Notes: generated by a model from the sequence alone, not told the origin. A stretch of 64,000 nucleotides of DNA from Acanthaster planci (GCF_001949145.1 NW_019091459.1:171240-235239), one strand, 5' to 3'. Positions 36,075-47,929 are shown, counted from the stretch's first letter. Translations and numbers: made by a program.

Positions 36075-36945
36075 GACTGAACTAAATCTCACGGTGACCA
36101 GTGATTTCTAAGGCAATTATATGATTGGTTTATTCAATGTCAATGCTCTGTTATCCGTTATATACAACAGCAATTAACTATATACAAAATCATCCTCACG
36201 GGGAGGTAGTCCTACGTGGTCAACTGCACCACGAACGTGGTTGATCAGCCTTATCCTTAATCTACACCAGAATAACCCTCACGGTGATCAGGGTAAACCT
36301 CACAGCGATCAGGATAANNNNNNNNNNNNNNNNNNNNNNNNNNNNNNNNNNNNNNNNNNNNNNNNNNNNNNNNNNNNNNNNNNNNNNNNNNNNNNNNNNN
36401 NNNNNNNNNNNNNNNNNNNNNNNNNNNNNNNNNNNNNNNNNNNNNNNNNNNNNNNNNNNNNNNNNNNNNNNNNNNNNNNNNNNNNNNNNNNNNNNNNNNN
36501 NNNNNNNNNNNNNNNNNNNNNNNNNNNNNNNNNNNNNNNNNNNNNNNNNNNNNNNNNNNNNNNNNNNNNNNNNNNNNNNNNNNNNNNNNNNNNNNNNNNN
36601 NNNNNNNNNNNNNNNNNNNNNNNNNNNNNNNNNNNNNNNNNNNNNNNNNNNNNNNNNNNNNNNNNNNNNNNNNNNNNNNNNNNNNNNNNNNNNNNNNNNN
36701 NNNNNNNNNNNNNNNNNNNNNNNNNNNNNNNNNNNNNNNNNNNNNNNNNNNNNNNNNNNNNNNNNNNNNNNNNNNNNNNNNNNNNNNNNNNNNNNNNNNN
36801 NNNNNNNNNNNNNNNNNNNNNNNNNNNNNNNNNNNNNNNNNNNNNNNNNNNNNNNNNNNNNNNNNNNNNNNNNNNNNNNNNNNNNNNNNNNNNNNNNNNN
36901 NNNNNNNNNNNNNNNNNAGTGATCAGGGTAGCCCTCAAGTCTAAA
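36075..36945. repeat. Tandem repeat interrupted by an assembly gap
   Basis: Both sides of the gap carry copies of a unit like CCCTCACGGTGATCAGGGTA. Two copies stand immediately left (about 36276-36317), at least one right (36918-36940), and degenerate pieces occur at 36088 and 36192. The 600 Ns from 36318 to 36917 therefore most likely stand for more of the same array, whose true length is unknown. Confidence 0.8.
36318..36917. other. Assembly gap (600 N)
   Basis: A run of N with a round length, so probably a scaffold gap of estimated or arbitrary size. Any open frame spanning it is meaningless. A further single N stands at 47561. Confidence 0.98.
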
Positions 36946-36949
36946 TAAA

Positions 36950-38770
36950 AAATCTACTGATGGCTTATAACTGATAAGTCTTGACCACACAAGCTAATGC
37001 AATCTTCATAATTATACAACACAGCAGGGTAGACTTATACAACAATAATCTATACTGCCTTACGAAGCAACACAGTTCCCAAACTGCAACAAGGTTTAAG
37101 GTGACTTAAATAACCCTCACCCACTTCAAGTTATTACAAAATAGCACAGGTAAGTTGATTAAGAAAGCGATTATAATAGTCCTCACCAGACTGTAACGGA
37201 AACCTGCACCCAGTAAACCTCAACGAGGAAAGCAAGCTCCCAGACCAGGACCGCAACCAACCGTCGCTATGCCAACAAGCAGGGAACAACGGCACACAAT
37301 CCTTCCAGTCTAAGCTTCGCTAATTCCCCAATTAACTGGTTCACACGGGTTCCCTAATCCTATAATCTACCACTTCTTAAATAAACGAGACTGTCTAACA
37401 ATCCCCCAGTCTTCAAAGAGATCTGATATAATCGGCAGCTCCGGCAACTGAGAAAAAGCACCACACTAACTGATCGCACTAGGTACACTTGAGGTAGATC
37501 CCCAACCATCAGCGGTCGTACGTCAGATTTACACTCGGAACTCACAACACAACACAACTCCACAGAGCTCTCGTTAGCACGCTGCCATCTTGAGAAGTCC
37601 TGGCAACCCACGCAGCCAGCGCCCAGACGTAAGGTAATGCGCGCCTCTGATTGGTTGCTGCGGCATGTTTAATGCATGAATTAGACGTGCCTGAATTATT
37701 AATGACCCAGACTAAACACAAGTCTGCGCAGCTACCCTGTTTCGCCACAGTATTTAGTTACACAAACAGAAATGTACCAGAGCCAAAAACAATATTCAGG
37801 CTTTTGGTAAGACATGCTTTATTGACACAAAAGCCAATTACAAAATCTTGTAAAAATATCAAGCATTTACAAATACAGCTTGTTAACTTTGAGAGCCAGG
37901 GATTGAAATCCCCTCAACATTTTTTTCCGACATCGCCGCAATGCATTTCTTTCAGAGGTTGAGCCTTTATTAAGAGTTTTAGAGCAACTCTTTGAAGTCG
38001 TTTTTTTACACAATTGTGCAAAACTCGGACAACTCTTGCGGCGCGCAAGAAGTGCTCAGCCAAAAATGTATACTTTTCTACTGAGGTGCTCAATGCACGC
38101 GTACTGGCATGCACACATGTAGCCTTGAACTTCTAATGACCGTAACAAAACCATATAATTTCACAGTTTGTAATGGTAAGGAGTGTCTGTTTTAGTTTTG
38201 CTCACGATGCTTGACATTGATATGACATTCATAATCATTATCACAAAAGCTTTCACAATTTCAGGGGGCCAATACTCCCCTCTACCTCGATTTAAACTTC
38301 TTCATTTTTCATATTCCAACGAAAAATGTCAGGTTATTTTATAACATTCGTGCCTCTTTCACTTATGGTGCTGGTTTATAATATTCGTCATGACGTGTAG
38401 GCTGTCACTTTTTTTTCATTGAGAGTGTCACGTGTGTTACCAAATGAAGTAGCCTAGATGTAACATTAAATATCAAATCATCACCTTCTCTCTGGCGTTT
38501 ATTGTATCGTGTTCAAATAGTTTTGACTCGAATTCATTCCAGCTAAATACCTGACTCACCTAATACTAGGACTTAACTTCACCTAATGGTTCGACTCAGA
38601 TCGAGTCACTGGGTTAAAATGACTCGATTTCACTTGAGTCATAAAATTTAATGACTCATAAAAACTCTCCACACTACCGTCAAAAGGTCCGACGTACATG
38701 CACGTGTTATGACACACGATGGTGCATGCAGTGTGGGAAAAGTATGCCTTAGTTGCATTATTGTCTCGTG
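36950..38770. other. Intergenic; GACTC-rich patch at 38520-38665
   Basis: No gene supported. Between 38520 and 38665 the motif GACTC (often TGACTCRA or its complement) occurs many times in irregular spacing, a degenerate simple repeat. Confidence 0.4.
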
Positions 38771-38780
38771 CACAGAGGGG

Positions 38781-39394
38781 TCAATACTTGAGGTGTTTAA
38801 CAAGCAACACACCCGAGTCTCCTTTAGTTAAGTCTACCTCTGTTGCTATGGCGCCCCCTTCATAAACCCACTCCCGTCCTGGGTACAGGGTGTCGCCATG
38901 CCCGCTTACAAACGCTTGACTATCGTCCACTGACGTATTAGTGTGTATTACGTTTGTTCCTAGAGTGTGCAAAGGCTTTTCACATACAGAGAAAAATCGA
39001 CTCTGATGGAAAGCTTTGTCGTGCTGATGAACGCCCACGTAATACTCGCTGAATCCGTATTTGTGCGCCATTTCTCCGCTTCCACTTGGGCAAACAGACC
39101 GAGACCCGTCCTCCTCTTTCCCTTATCGATGCATTTGCTCTCATCGTACACCGCCCTCTGTCTGTTTGTGACAGAGACGAGTTGGACATGACCGACCAGC
39201 TTGCCCTCTTTGCTTGTGCCGTCTGACTACTCTACCAGGCCGTACGAACACGGCGCAATGCTGAGTTCCTGTTTGGCGAGTTGTGGAAGAATTTCTGCGT
39301 TACAGTGTGGCCACTCGTCCTCCACGATCTAGATGCAAGCAGGGGTGAGATCCGGAATGGAGGGCAACGGTTTCCAAGAGAAAGAAAGCACCAT
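38781..39394 (-). pseudogene. NAA80-like acetyltransferase, copy 4 (broken)
   Basis: Homologous over the full length of copies 1-3, starting at 39394 (MVLSFSWKPL) and ending HLKY at 38781. Two in-frame stops interrupt the N-terminal third: a TAG at the codon after PACI (near 39331) and another after YGLVE (near 39231). A frameshift near 39060-39075 separates LGLFAQVEAE from MAHKYGFSEYYVG. The acetyl-CoA motif RRTGLG and the C-terminal block WVYEGGAIATE are still readable. It is most similar to copy 3. Only a translation of under 100 residues is open, so it is very unlikely to make a functional enzyme. Confidence 0.85.
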
Positions 39395-39399
39395 TTTGA

Positions 39400-41610
39400 C
39401 GTCCACCGATCTTTGCTGTTAGCGACCCGATATCGTTGGAATGACTGACCAGGAAAAGCCTGAAAGCAATTCACTTTTAAACTCTGTTATCAAAAAATTT
39501 CCAAATCAGAGGGAAAAAGTTACACATGCACACGAACATTACGCTGTGCTTTTAGCAGCTTTTCTTACTATCCCTGGCTTTGTAATTCAATTTATCAATT
39601 TGGATGTATGCATACGTTGTTCATGTGTTTGTTTAATTTTCCAAAGAAATAAATAAAAATACATCAAAAGCATGGTAGCTGCTAGATTTTGAGGGATTTA
39701 ACAGCAGCTAGAAGTGAAATTAATTACCTCTGTTGCTACGCAATGATTTCCTGCCATGAACTGTGAGTCTTTTTTCGAAACGGAAATATTCTGAGAAAAA
39801 TAAAATTATGATTCAAACCCTAGTTCCTCCAAGAAGCTGTGACTCGTCTCTAGCTAGTGATGGTCTGGGAGTTCCCTGATTTAATCAGTTCAAATTTTTT
39901 AAACAAGCAAATTGTTTATCACCATAAACATTAGCAGATGCACAAAAATTGTGACAAATCAAGACTACAGCGGTGGTGTAAGAGATAATACATACAGATT
40001 TTACTAAGAAAAATTCTCAGTGCTGACATCTTTACCAGGGAAGAGCGTGACCTTCTGAATCTCTCTCTTTTTTCCCCGTGTGAAATTGTTATAAACTATG
40101 ACAATAAAAGCGTCTGATTTTATACAAAGCAGTCTCCAGTAACATTTACCCTTTATTGTAATTCTATAATTTGAGGCCTAAGAATCTTGGTAATCTGAAA
40201 AGTCTGATGATTTGCCAAAGATTGTTTCGTTTCGTAAATTGTATTTTGAGAACGGCATTTTTCTCAATGTAGGGAGGTTCCAAGTGATGAAACTGGAAAT
40301 ACAATTTTGCGATTTTGTAATTACCCGTTTTAACTTGCTTTCATTTTGTCGATTATCTTTGGTAACAAAATTGTATACATTGTGCTCATTTTTACTACCG
40401 CAGTGTCGTCGCTGTTGGAGTTAACCAAAACACTCACTGGAAGTCACACACAACAAACGAACTTCAACTTATTTGAATGTTGTACGTGTAGTTCACGATA
40501 GTTTAAATTTTAAATATGACACATTATCTGGAGTTTTATTTATCAATATTATTTATTATTTTTCCAATTTTGCCGTCCAAAATTCCTGTAGTCAAATATA
40601 CAGTCCTGCTCACTGAGTTGAATTATTTAGCAGGCATGTTTTGTATGTGTTATATATGGCACGAACTCCACTCCCCACGCTCGAAAACGGCCAACCCTTC
40701 CACATCAACATTGGTCTCAATAATTTGAAACAAGTGGTACTTTACTACCCAATTTATGTTGAGTGGTTGGATTTGCCAGTTAATTCTGCTTTTAAGGTGA
40801 GCATTTTATCACTTCTCCTCATATTTTCTTGATTGTTATTTGTAAAAAGACAAAACTATGCGATTACATTACCTAAATATAGCAAATGCAACGCGTTTTT
40901 AAGCGTTCAGTGCAATATACTCGGCGTCTTTAATAACTACCTAGTTCAGTTGATGGTTTGCTGATTTTCTACCGAAATTATACGCAATACATAAGACATT
41001 GAATGATAGAAGATCAGATTGTATGTAATGCCCAGAAGTACTTTTTGTATTTTGATTTCGTGCATAAAATTTCTACAATAAAACAACGTTCTCAACTAAT
41101 TGATGTACCATTTTACCCTGATTATTTCATATTCTAAGTTTGTTTTTTTTTCAATGTAGAAAATGGCACAAAATTCTTCCAACTTTTTCATAAGTTGATG
41201 CGTGTGACAATATCTCTGTACCGATAAAGTGGTGATAGAAGCCATGACATAATGGAGAAATTCAAATAACAAGAATCAGTTATAGTTATCAGTAAAAAAC
41301 GGAAAAGAAAGATAACTTCCGCGGTTATCCATGACCAGCAAGTGTTTTCAGAAATCCACACCTTTAAACTGGACTACTTCACCCTGTACTTACGAAACTG
41401 TTTTGGCGAGCACAACCCTTGGAAGAATTTGATGAAACACAAACTTGAAGACATAGGCCCATGCAGTTGAGACTGCATTGTTACCTTTCAACAGAATTTT
41501 TCACTACACGATGAAGAAGTAAATCGAAGATGCTGAGAAAGTGGCAGAGACTTTGGTAAACTGCTTCATGCTTCATGAAGTATCACGAAAAAAAAACGAG
41601 TTGGCTATAG
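39400..41610. other. Intergenic, no supported gene
   Basis: AT-rich; frames at 39441-39656, 40212-40424, 40516-40728 and 40641-40832 show no motif. This stretch contains or precedes the 3' end of the Ly6-type gene; no clear minus-strand AATAAA was found close to its stop. Confidence 0.4.
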
Positions 41611-41614
41611 ACGA

Positions 41615-41946
41615 CTAATCCAAGTAACCAGCCAAACTGACACACATAACAACCAGCCAAAGGAGCGCCCGCTCGTGACCAGTGTTGTTACCATCGTCGT
41701 CAACCTCATCATCACGTCGACAGGCGTCCTCTGTTGAGTTGTGGTAGTTGCAACCCTTTTCGCCACAGAAACAAATGCCGCCCTCTACCGTCAAGTCGTC
41801 AGGTGCAATGACTGGTACGAGTTCCTCCAGCCAGAAAGCCGCGTCTTCGTCACAGTAGCACTTGTTGTCGGGGACTCGTGCTGTGTCGTTGAGGAATGCT
41901 TGTGGCGGGGGACCGCACAATCGCGCCACACCTCTCTGCGACTCTC
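41615..41946 (-). CDS. Ly6-domain exon 4 (domain end and GPI signal)
   Basis: Preceded by a strong pyrimidine tract and CAG (CTCTCTGTTTACCAG). Contains seven cysteines, including the C-terminal CN pair typical of Ly6 domains, an acidic linker (DDEVDDDGNN) suitable for GPI attachment, and a terminal hydrophobic segment before the stop at 41615. Confidence 0.8.
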
Positions 41947-44900
41947 CTGGTAAACAGAGAGGAAGAGAGCGACCCATGTCGAAGGTTATTTAATCAGGAA
42001 ATCCAAATCTGTCGATAAATGCCGTTTTTCTCTAAATCTTTGTGCACGTCAACTTGATTGAATTAATGAATATCCGGTCACACAAGTTGTGTTCTATTTT
42101 CAATTTTCCTATTCCGTATACTCGAAGTGCGACCGACAGTTTGGTTCATTTTATTCACGAGTTTCCAATAGCAATAAGCGGTTATTCCATCACCTGGAGC
42201 TGAGCATGTATACAAACCAGTGGCGCACCTGGGGATGGGGCACGAGGGGGGGGGGGCTTGAGCCCCTTGAAGGGTTTTTGTATAGCCGTAAATCTCAGTC
42301 CCCTTTGGCCCATCCTGGTGGGGGGAGGCGTACTTGAGTATCGTGAGCTATTTTTTGGAACTTATAAATTCCAGTCCAAGTCCCCCTCCCGCCCCCTGCC
42401 CCCTCACCCAACGACAAATCCTGGGTTCCTATCGCCACTGGTACAAATTCAAGTACGCATGAAACTGATAGCATTATCATGCTGATAAGATTTGCATATT
42501 GGAATCATGACGAGACAGCATCTCCTGTCTGCTCATTTGAACAGCAATTTATAGATCGGTTACATCCCGTCGTGTTGGATATAAACGTGAATCAATTCGG
42601 GATCCTACGTGATATATCTGAGATATGCTTTGGCTTGGCGCCCTATTGTGTCTGTCTACTGTTACTGTTAGTTGTGAAATCCCGACTTGACGAATCTGTC
42701 AACCGTTTGTACACAGGGAATCGGCTAATATACCAAACACGGTAGCAGCAAATAATTGCTGAATTTGTGTTTACATCGTTACCTGCATAATAATAAACGA
42801 GTCTTGCAAGCCTTACGAAATATGTTTCGTGGAAATTCCCGGTCTGACTATATTGTGATTGGTCGAATTCCATGAAATTATGTAAGATCGTGTCGTTTAT
42901 ATGCAATTATAAATAACTATACATATCACCGACGGGGGGTCTGATTGGCTTTTCCGTCAAGTCGGACTTTGTATACGTTGTTCAATCTTTGACTTTGACG
43001 CCGGATATCGCGGAAAGGCTATCAAATGAGGGCACTTTTAATATAAGTAGTTATGTGAGCCGCCGAGCGCGAAGTAGACGGAAAAGGAAGCCACACAGAA
43101 CGACTTGCGTCATAATTATGCACAAACTATGCTCAGAAAGTGTACAGTACGTACTCTATGCGTCCTGAGTATAATATGCATATGACGCACGGCGTTCTAC
43201 GTGGCTTCCTCTCCCGTCTATCCATGCAGGAAGGAATTCCTTCCTCCGTGGTCTATCCAAGCGGCGACCGTACACTGAGTACAGTGAGGGGATGGCTGAC
43301 TACAAAAGAGCAACGTAACGTAAGTCCGACTTGATTCAAGTCTATAGTGGATGCCGTAAACGCTTTTTCCCTGTGGGTAGTATCCCCACTCTCCCTGTCA
43401 AAGGTGAATTTTGGGTGGTTCAATATTGATTTAGTGCTCATGATATTCTGCCTTTTATACAGTTAATTATGGAAGTACATGTGTACCTTTGTGCTTTCTC
43501 GATAGCTTTGCGTGCGACAACGATGAGAAATTTGTTTTAAAGTTGCCGTTTGGTGCCGATTGTTTGGTTAAGTTGTTGGTTGCTGTTGAACTTGAAGGCA
43601 CTGCTGCTGTTGGTTGATGTTGTTGTTGTTGCTTGATATTATTTTTGTTTGTTGATGTTGTTTTTTGTTCTTGTTGTTGTTATTGTTGTTGTTGGTCGTT
43701 ATTGTTATTTATTTGTTGTTGTTATGGTTGGTGTTGTTTATTGTTGTTCGTTGTTGCTGCTAATAATATTGTTTTTCTTGTTGTCGTCATTGTGTTTGTC
43801 GCTTGGTTTAGCTCATTTTTCGAAATCTGGAATTAGGAAGTTTTATAGGCAGCATTTCTGGAGCTGATACTGACCGTGTTCTGTCCTTTATCATGCATAT
43901 TGTTGACTGCCTTTCTGTGTCATTTTGTTTTTGTCTGTTGGTGAGGGGCGTTTTACGCGTTACGTACAATGGTTAATAAATAAAAGGGAATCGCTATGGG
44001 GCTGCAAGTACAATATAGCCCTAGTGTATGAACTTTTGAAAACAGCCAAAAAGCAGAAAGTTATGCCTGTAAATCAGGTAAAACAGTAAAAAACAAACGA
44101 TGTAACGATGCTAATCTCAACGTCCCACTTCAAGATCAAGATACATTGGTTTGTACCGTTTGGTCTCGTCATAACTCCTTCAAAAGTCAGGCATTGGGTA
44201 GTTCCCTCTAGGCATTCTAAGAGCAGCTCCTTCCCAGGGTTATCGCAATCTACCGTTGACTCTGGCAAGTCCTCCATATCAACGCATTCATAACACTGCA
44301 GTGATCCGACTGGTGACAGGGATGGGAAAACAGGAACAGAGAGGGGAAAAAATAGAACTTTGTTGGCGTTATGCAAAGCTCTGTATTGAAAAATTATATA
44401 CTTCGGGCCACTCCTACATCTCCTTTCTAAAGGCTAACTAGCGTATAAGCACAGTTAATTATTAAGCTCTACAGCGCCACCAACGACGTAATAAAACATT
44501 GTATGATTCCTTGCAATGAAATTCATTCAAATTACAATTTTTTGTCCTCTATGACGCGTTTTTGTGTTATGTGTGTGTCAAATAATGAACTTTACTCGAA
44601 AGAGTTGCGATTGACAAGTCGACCATAATACCGACTGGAAAATGAGGTTCACGTTTTTATTTTGGGAACCTGAGAATAAAAATGAAAGAAAAGCGAAAAT
44701 GCACCCTTGGGTCTTTTAGGGTAAGATAATTTTGTTTTTTAATTATTCAGCTTTAATGTGTTAATTTTTTCATTTCCTGAATTTGTTCTTTTAATTTTGT
44801 TAGATCTGGGCCTTAATTGATTTCGTGTTTATTCACCAGTGTTAAGTTTCCAGCTTACTTTCCTGAAATGCACTTACAGATAAATTACTTGAGTAAAGAG

Positions 44901-45270
44901 GAATTATTACAATTAGACCTACCTTCAAGAATACACGTAGCCAGGACTACTCCATAGAAAAGAGGCCATGTGTAGCGCAAATCTACAGGAAAAAAATTGA
45001 GTAACAATTTTTTCCTCTAAGGGGGCACTAGATTTGAATTATGAGAAGTCAGTCATGCAACAATGAGAGTGAACCATTAAGGAAAACAGGCAGACGCAAA
45101 CATGTCATGATTAACAGCACGAAAGCAACATTGATTAGGGGGGGTGGCGTAATCATCTTTCTTCTTTTCGTTTTTGGAGTGTTGATCCTATCATGCTACT
45201 CACCCTGATCAACCGTGTGGTAGTAAAGTGATAGTAACCCCCTTTCAAAGGATCTATAGTAGTAATGCAT
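41615..45270 (-). CDS. Ly6/uPAR-domain, probably GPI-anchored protein (four exons)
   Basis: Exons on the minus strand: 45270-45204, 44982-44923, 44309-44157, 41946-41615. All junctions are GT-AG and phases match (1, 1, 1). Exon 2 supplies a hydrophobic signal segment (WPLFYGVVLATCIL). Exon 3 begins the domain with the hallmark LQCYECV and carries five cysteines. Exon 4 continues with RLCG, KCYC, ICFC and the closing KGCN, then a polar stretch with NNT and a hydrophobic tail (ALLWLVVMCVSLAGYL), the signature of a GPI-attachment signal. The family is known as small cell-surface ligand-binding or receptor-modulating proteins; the partner here is unknown. The first coding exon (start MHYYYRSF) is inferred only from a matching donor and phase and gives a rather long region before the signal segment, so the true start may lie elsewhere. 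Exons 3 and 4 are the firmest. Confidence 0.75.
42218..42440. repeat. hAT-like MITE
   Basis: Begins CAGTGGCGCACC and ends ATCGCCACTG, an imperfect terminal inverted repeat. Flanking eight bases are ATACAAAC and GTACAAAT, six of eight identical, consistent with an old hAT-type 8-bp target duplication. The interior is G- and C-rich with no coding capacity. It lies in the long last intron (41947-44156) of the Ly6-type gene. Confidence 0.6.
42450..44150. other. Intron of the Ly6-type gene, no other gene seen
   Basis: Apart from the TTG microsatellite, no feature is supported. The G+C-richer stretch at 43040-43330 has an unexplained 24-nt near-palindrome around GCAGGAAGGAATTCCTTCCT. Confidence 0.4.
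43550..43790. repeat. Imperfect TTG/TTGTTG microsatellite
   Basis: Long T/G-rich run dominated by GTT repeats. It creates spurious Val/Leu-rich open frames on the plus strand. Confidence 0.9.
44157..44309 (-). CDS. Ly6-domain exon 3 (first half of the domain)
   Basis: Starts after the acceptor CACCAG and ends at ACG|GTACAA. Encodes GSLQCYECVDMEDL through GTTQCLTFEGVM, five of the domain cysteines in Ly6 spacing. Joined to exon 4 the frame reads RPNGESQRGV across the junction. Confidence 0.8.
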
Positions 45271-45562
45271 ACAGGAGTGCAAGAAAACGGTAGTGACCAG
45301 ATTTTCCTACTGAATCGGACGTCATGTCCAGCAAGCCTGGGGAGGGACATTCAAGTTGCCCCGATGGAGATTCTGTGGCATTTTAAAAAGGATTTGGAAG
45401 CACTGGAAATTGGGAAGTGGCATTATCCCGAATGACAGAATTTGTTTAATGTTGGAAAGATTGAGTAGTCGTTTTAAGAATAATTCCATTTTGCCCCACC
45501 CCGACTTAAGACTTCGATACGCCACTGCTGTGCGTCCATGGTCCAACATCTGTGGCTTACAC

Positions 45563-46294
45563 ATTGGGTCGTATGAATAAAAAGTAGCATTTGTTTTTAC
45601 TACAATTTTTGAAGCATTTATTCGTGTTAGTATGAATTATAATGAAGCAAACGCTTTTACTTTAAGGAACTGCTAAAAAGTAAAAGTATTTACTTTTCAC
45701 TCTTTAAGCTTGTGCTTGACAATAAGCAGTTGCTTCATTTTGTAGGAATAAAAATGAGTAAGTTCTACAGAACTGAGGTATTTACTTGACATTTTTCAAG
45801 ACTGGGTCAGGGTAAGCTTGAAAACGAGGAGCATTTACGAATGTTCAAAATGGCAGCGTTCATGAATGTCATTCGAAAGGAAAAGCTGTCTGCCTTTAGA
45901 ATGGAATCTCAAGAAACCAGATGCAGGCAGTTGTACCGATTTGAGAGTGGCAAAGGGGTTTTCTTCATTAAGGTTTCAGCGATCCAAATTACTGCCATCG
46001 TGTTTATCTGCCATGCTGATGAGGTCTCAAGATACAGCACCAAGCTGCACTGTGTGTGTCTGTACGTGCAGACAATGCAAGCCCTATTGTGCAAAACCAT
46101 TTTGATGTGCATTCAGCCACAAGCATAAATCGTTTACTAATATTAAACTAGGAGATGCTGAACAGTGAAAGAAACGTTTTATTCATACAAATTCAAGCAA
46201 TTGCTTATTCTTAATGCTTTTACCTCTCAGTAAATGCTTTTACTGCTTGCTTGAACTTCATAGCATTTGTTAGTTTTTATTCATACGACCCAAT
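45563..46294. mobile_element. Non-autonomous DNA transposon with about 20-30-bp inverted ends
   Basis: The left end ATTGGGTCGTATGAATAAAA (45563) is repeated exactly as reverse complement at the right end (to 46294). Inside are further inverted runs of GCTTTTACT-type sequence. The frame at 45841-46128 has no transposase motif. The target duplication could not be decided. Confidence 0.7.
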
Positions 46295-46299
46295 ACTTA

Positions 46300-47740
46300 G
46301 CGTCTGTGGTAGGCCTTTTCATAACCACTATTTTCCAACTTGAGATGTACTGCATTTATTAGAAGAAGATCTCGCCACACCTGGGTAGGTCTTATGTGCA
46401 AAACACACGTATACCGTATAGCCATAGGTTGGAAGAAAATGTAAAAATTAAACAAGAAGTTACCCATTGTGTTTGCGTGAATCCAAACTTTACAGAGCTC
46501 TCACCTGGCGTCGTAAGGTCCAGAGATCTCAGAATAATGTAATTAAAAACGTACAATAATTGCAACAGGAAGGGGCCAGCAAGCAATAACTTGATGTGTC
46601 AAACAAAATGTCGCCTGTTGCACTGCGTACACGGAGGGTGAAATGGACAAACACTGACAGAAATATTGGAATTTGCCCGAGTTTTGTTTGCACAGACCAT
46701 AGACTCTGATAAGCAATCCACCTTGATGACTGCAGACTATTTGAAGTGAAACAACGTGTCTACAGCCCTGTTACAACCAATGTAAACGTGCACAAATCGA
46801 GGGCATCACTGGGGTATATGGACTTCATGCCAAACAGGGGGATCAGAGGATCCATACCTCCACCCAAAAATATTTGTTTGAAAACAATAGAAAAGGGGGG
46901 GAATGAAAAGAACTGAAATGAAAGGGTTCTTTGAAAAAAAAAAGAGATGAAAGTCACGTACCTGCTCGATGATACCTGGAAATAGACAACATATGATGGT
47001 GTAACTGTCATCCCCCCCCAAAAAAAATCCAAGTGACTCCCATACTGACCCGGTATAGTACACAAGGTCATTTGTTGCTTGAACAGATTTTGGACTGACA
47101 GACATGAAGAAATATATCGGTTTATTATTATCAATATTTGTATTAGTGCCCAGACTTAACAAGCGCGCCCTGATCCGAACCGCGCGCACTGTCATTCACA
47201 GGGGCGTAGCAACAGCGGGGGGGGGTGCCCCAATGTTTAAATCTAGTCAGCAATTAGAGCTCCGGTGAGCAAATGAATCCAAAATTTACTGCGCAAACGA
47301 TATACGTTGGCCATCTGCATTCCCCCAGAAGCGTGAAATGTGGCGGAGCACAGATCACTTGTGAAATTTATACACAGCATGAGGTTGTCGAACAATTAAG
47401 TTACACCATCCGTTTTTCTATTCTTAGAAAATCGTTTCACACGATAAAATCTAAAATGAAACTTATACTTCAATTAAAAACATGTCGAAAAGTGTGACAT
47501 ACTTGTACATAGGTGTTTTCTACCTTGGATGACGGTACACGAGAATTTTGTCTCGTAATTNCGTCTTGTTGTATAAAACCTAAAAGCAAAAGGTCACGCA
47601 GCGAGATTCTGGTCCGACGATGGGATTTTGCATTGAGTCGTCCTATCACGTTCTAAATCATCTCATGTTGGAATTCTTTGTCCTCTTCAAGTAATATTTC
47701 AGTCACCTGGAGATGGGCACAACCCGAATTTGATGACCTT
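46300..47740. other. Intergenic; repeat end near 47201
   Basis: No gene. At 47201 CAGGGGCGTAGCAACAGCGG followed by G9 resembles the CAGTGGCGTAG repeat ends elsewhere in the window. Long homopolymers (C8-A8 near 47014) suggest old element junctions. Confidence 0.4.
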
Positions 47741-47744
47741 TCAC

Positions 47745-47925
47745 TTCCGGCAATATCGTTCGTAGGTCTCCTTGTTCATGTGTGTTTGTTGTCAAAACTT
47801 GCTGACGTGAAAACGAGATTGTACAACGTTGCAAATACCTACCTGGAATCGATAGGTTCCAGACTCCTTTGAGTTGACATGACTTAGTTCTTGTCAGCAA
47901 ATTTAAAGGTAAACATTAAAATCTT
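47745..47925. repeat. Inverted partner of 21.06-21.25 kb
   Basis: About 180 bp with clear similarity to the reverse complement of 21055-21245, for example TAGGTCTCCTTGTTCATGTG and GAAAACGAGATTGTACAACG. No conserved reading frame between the two, so probably an interspersed repeat rather than an exon. Confidence 0.65.
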
Positions 47926-47929
47926 TCAT

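Noticed and set aside
36241-36990. Long open frames on both strands across the N run
   Set aside because: They are made of N and have no sequence basis.
43633-43867. Leu/Val-rich frames that look like membrane proteins
   Set aside because: They are translations of the TTG microsatellite.
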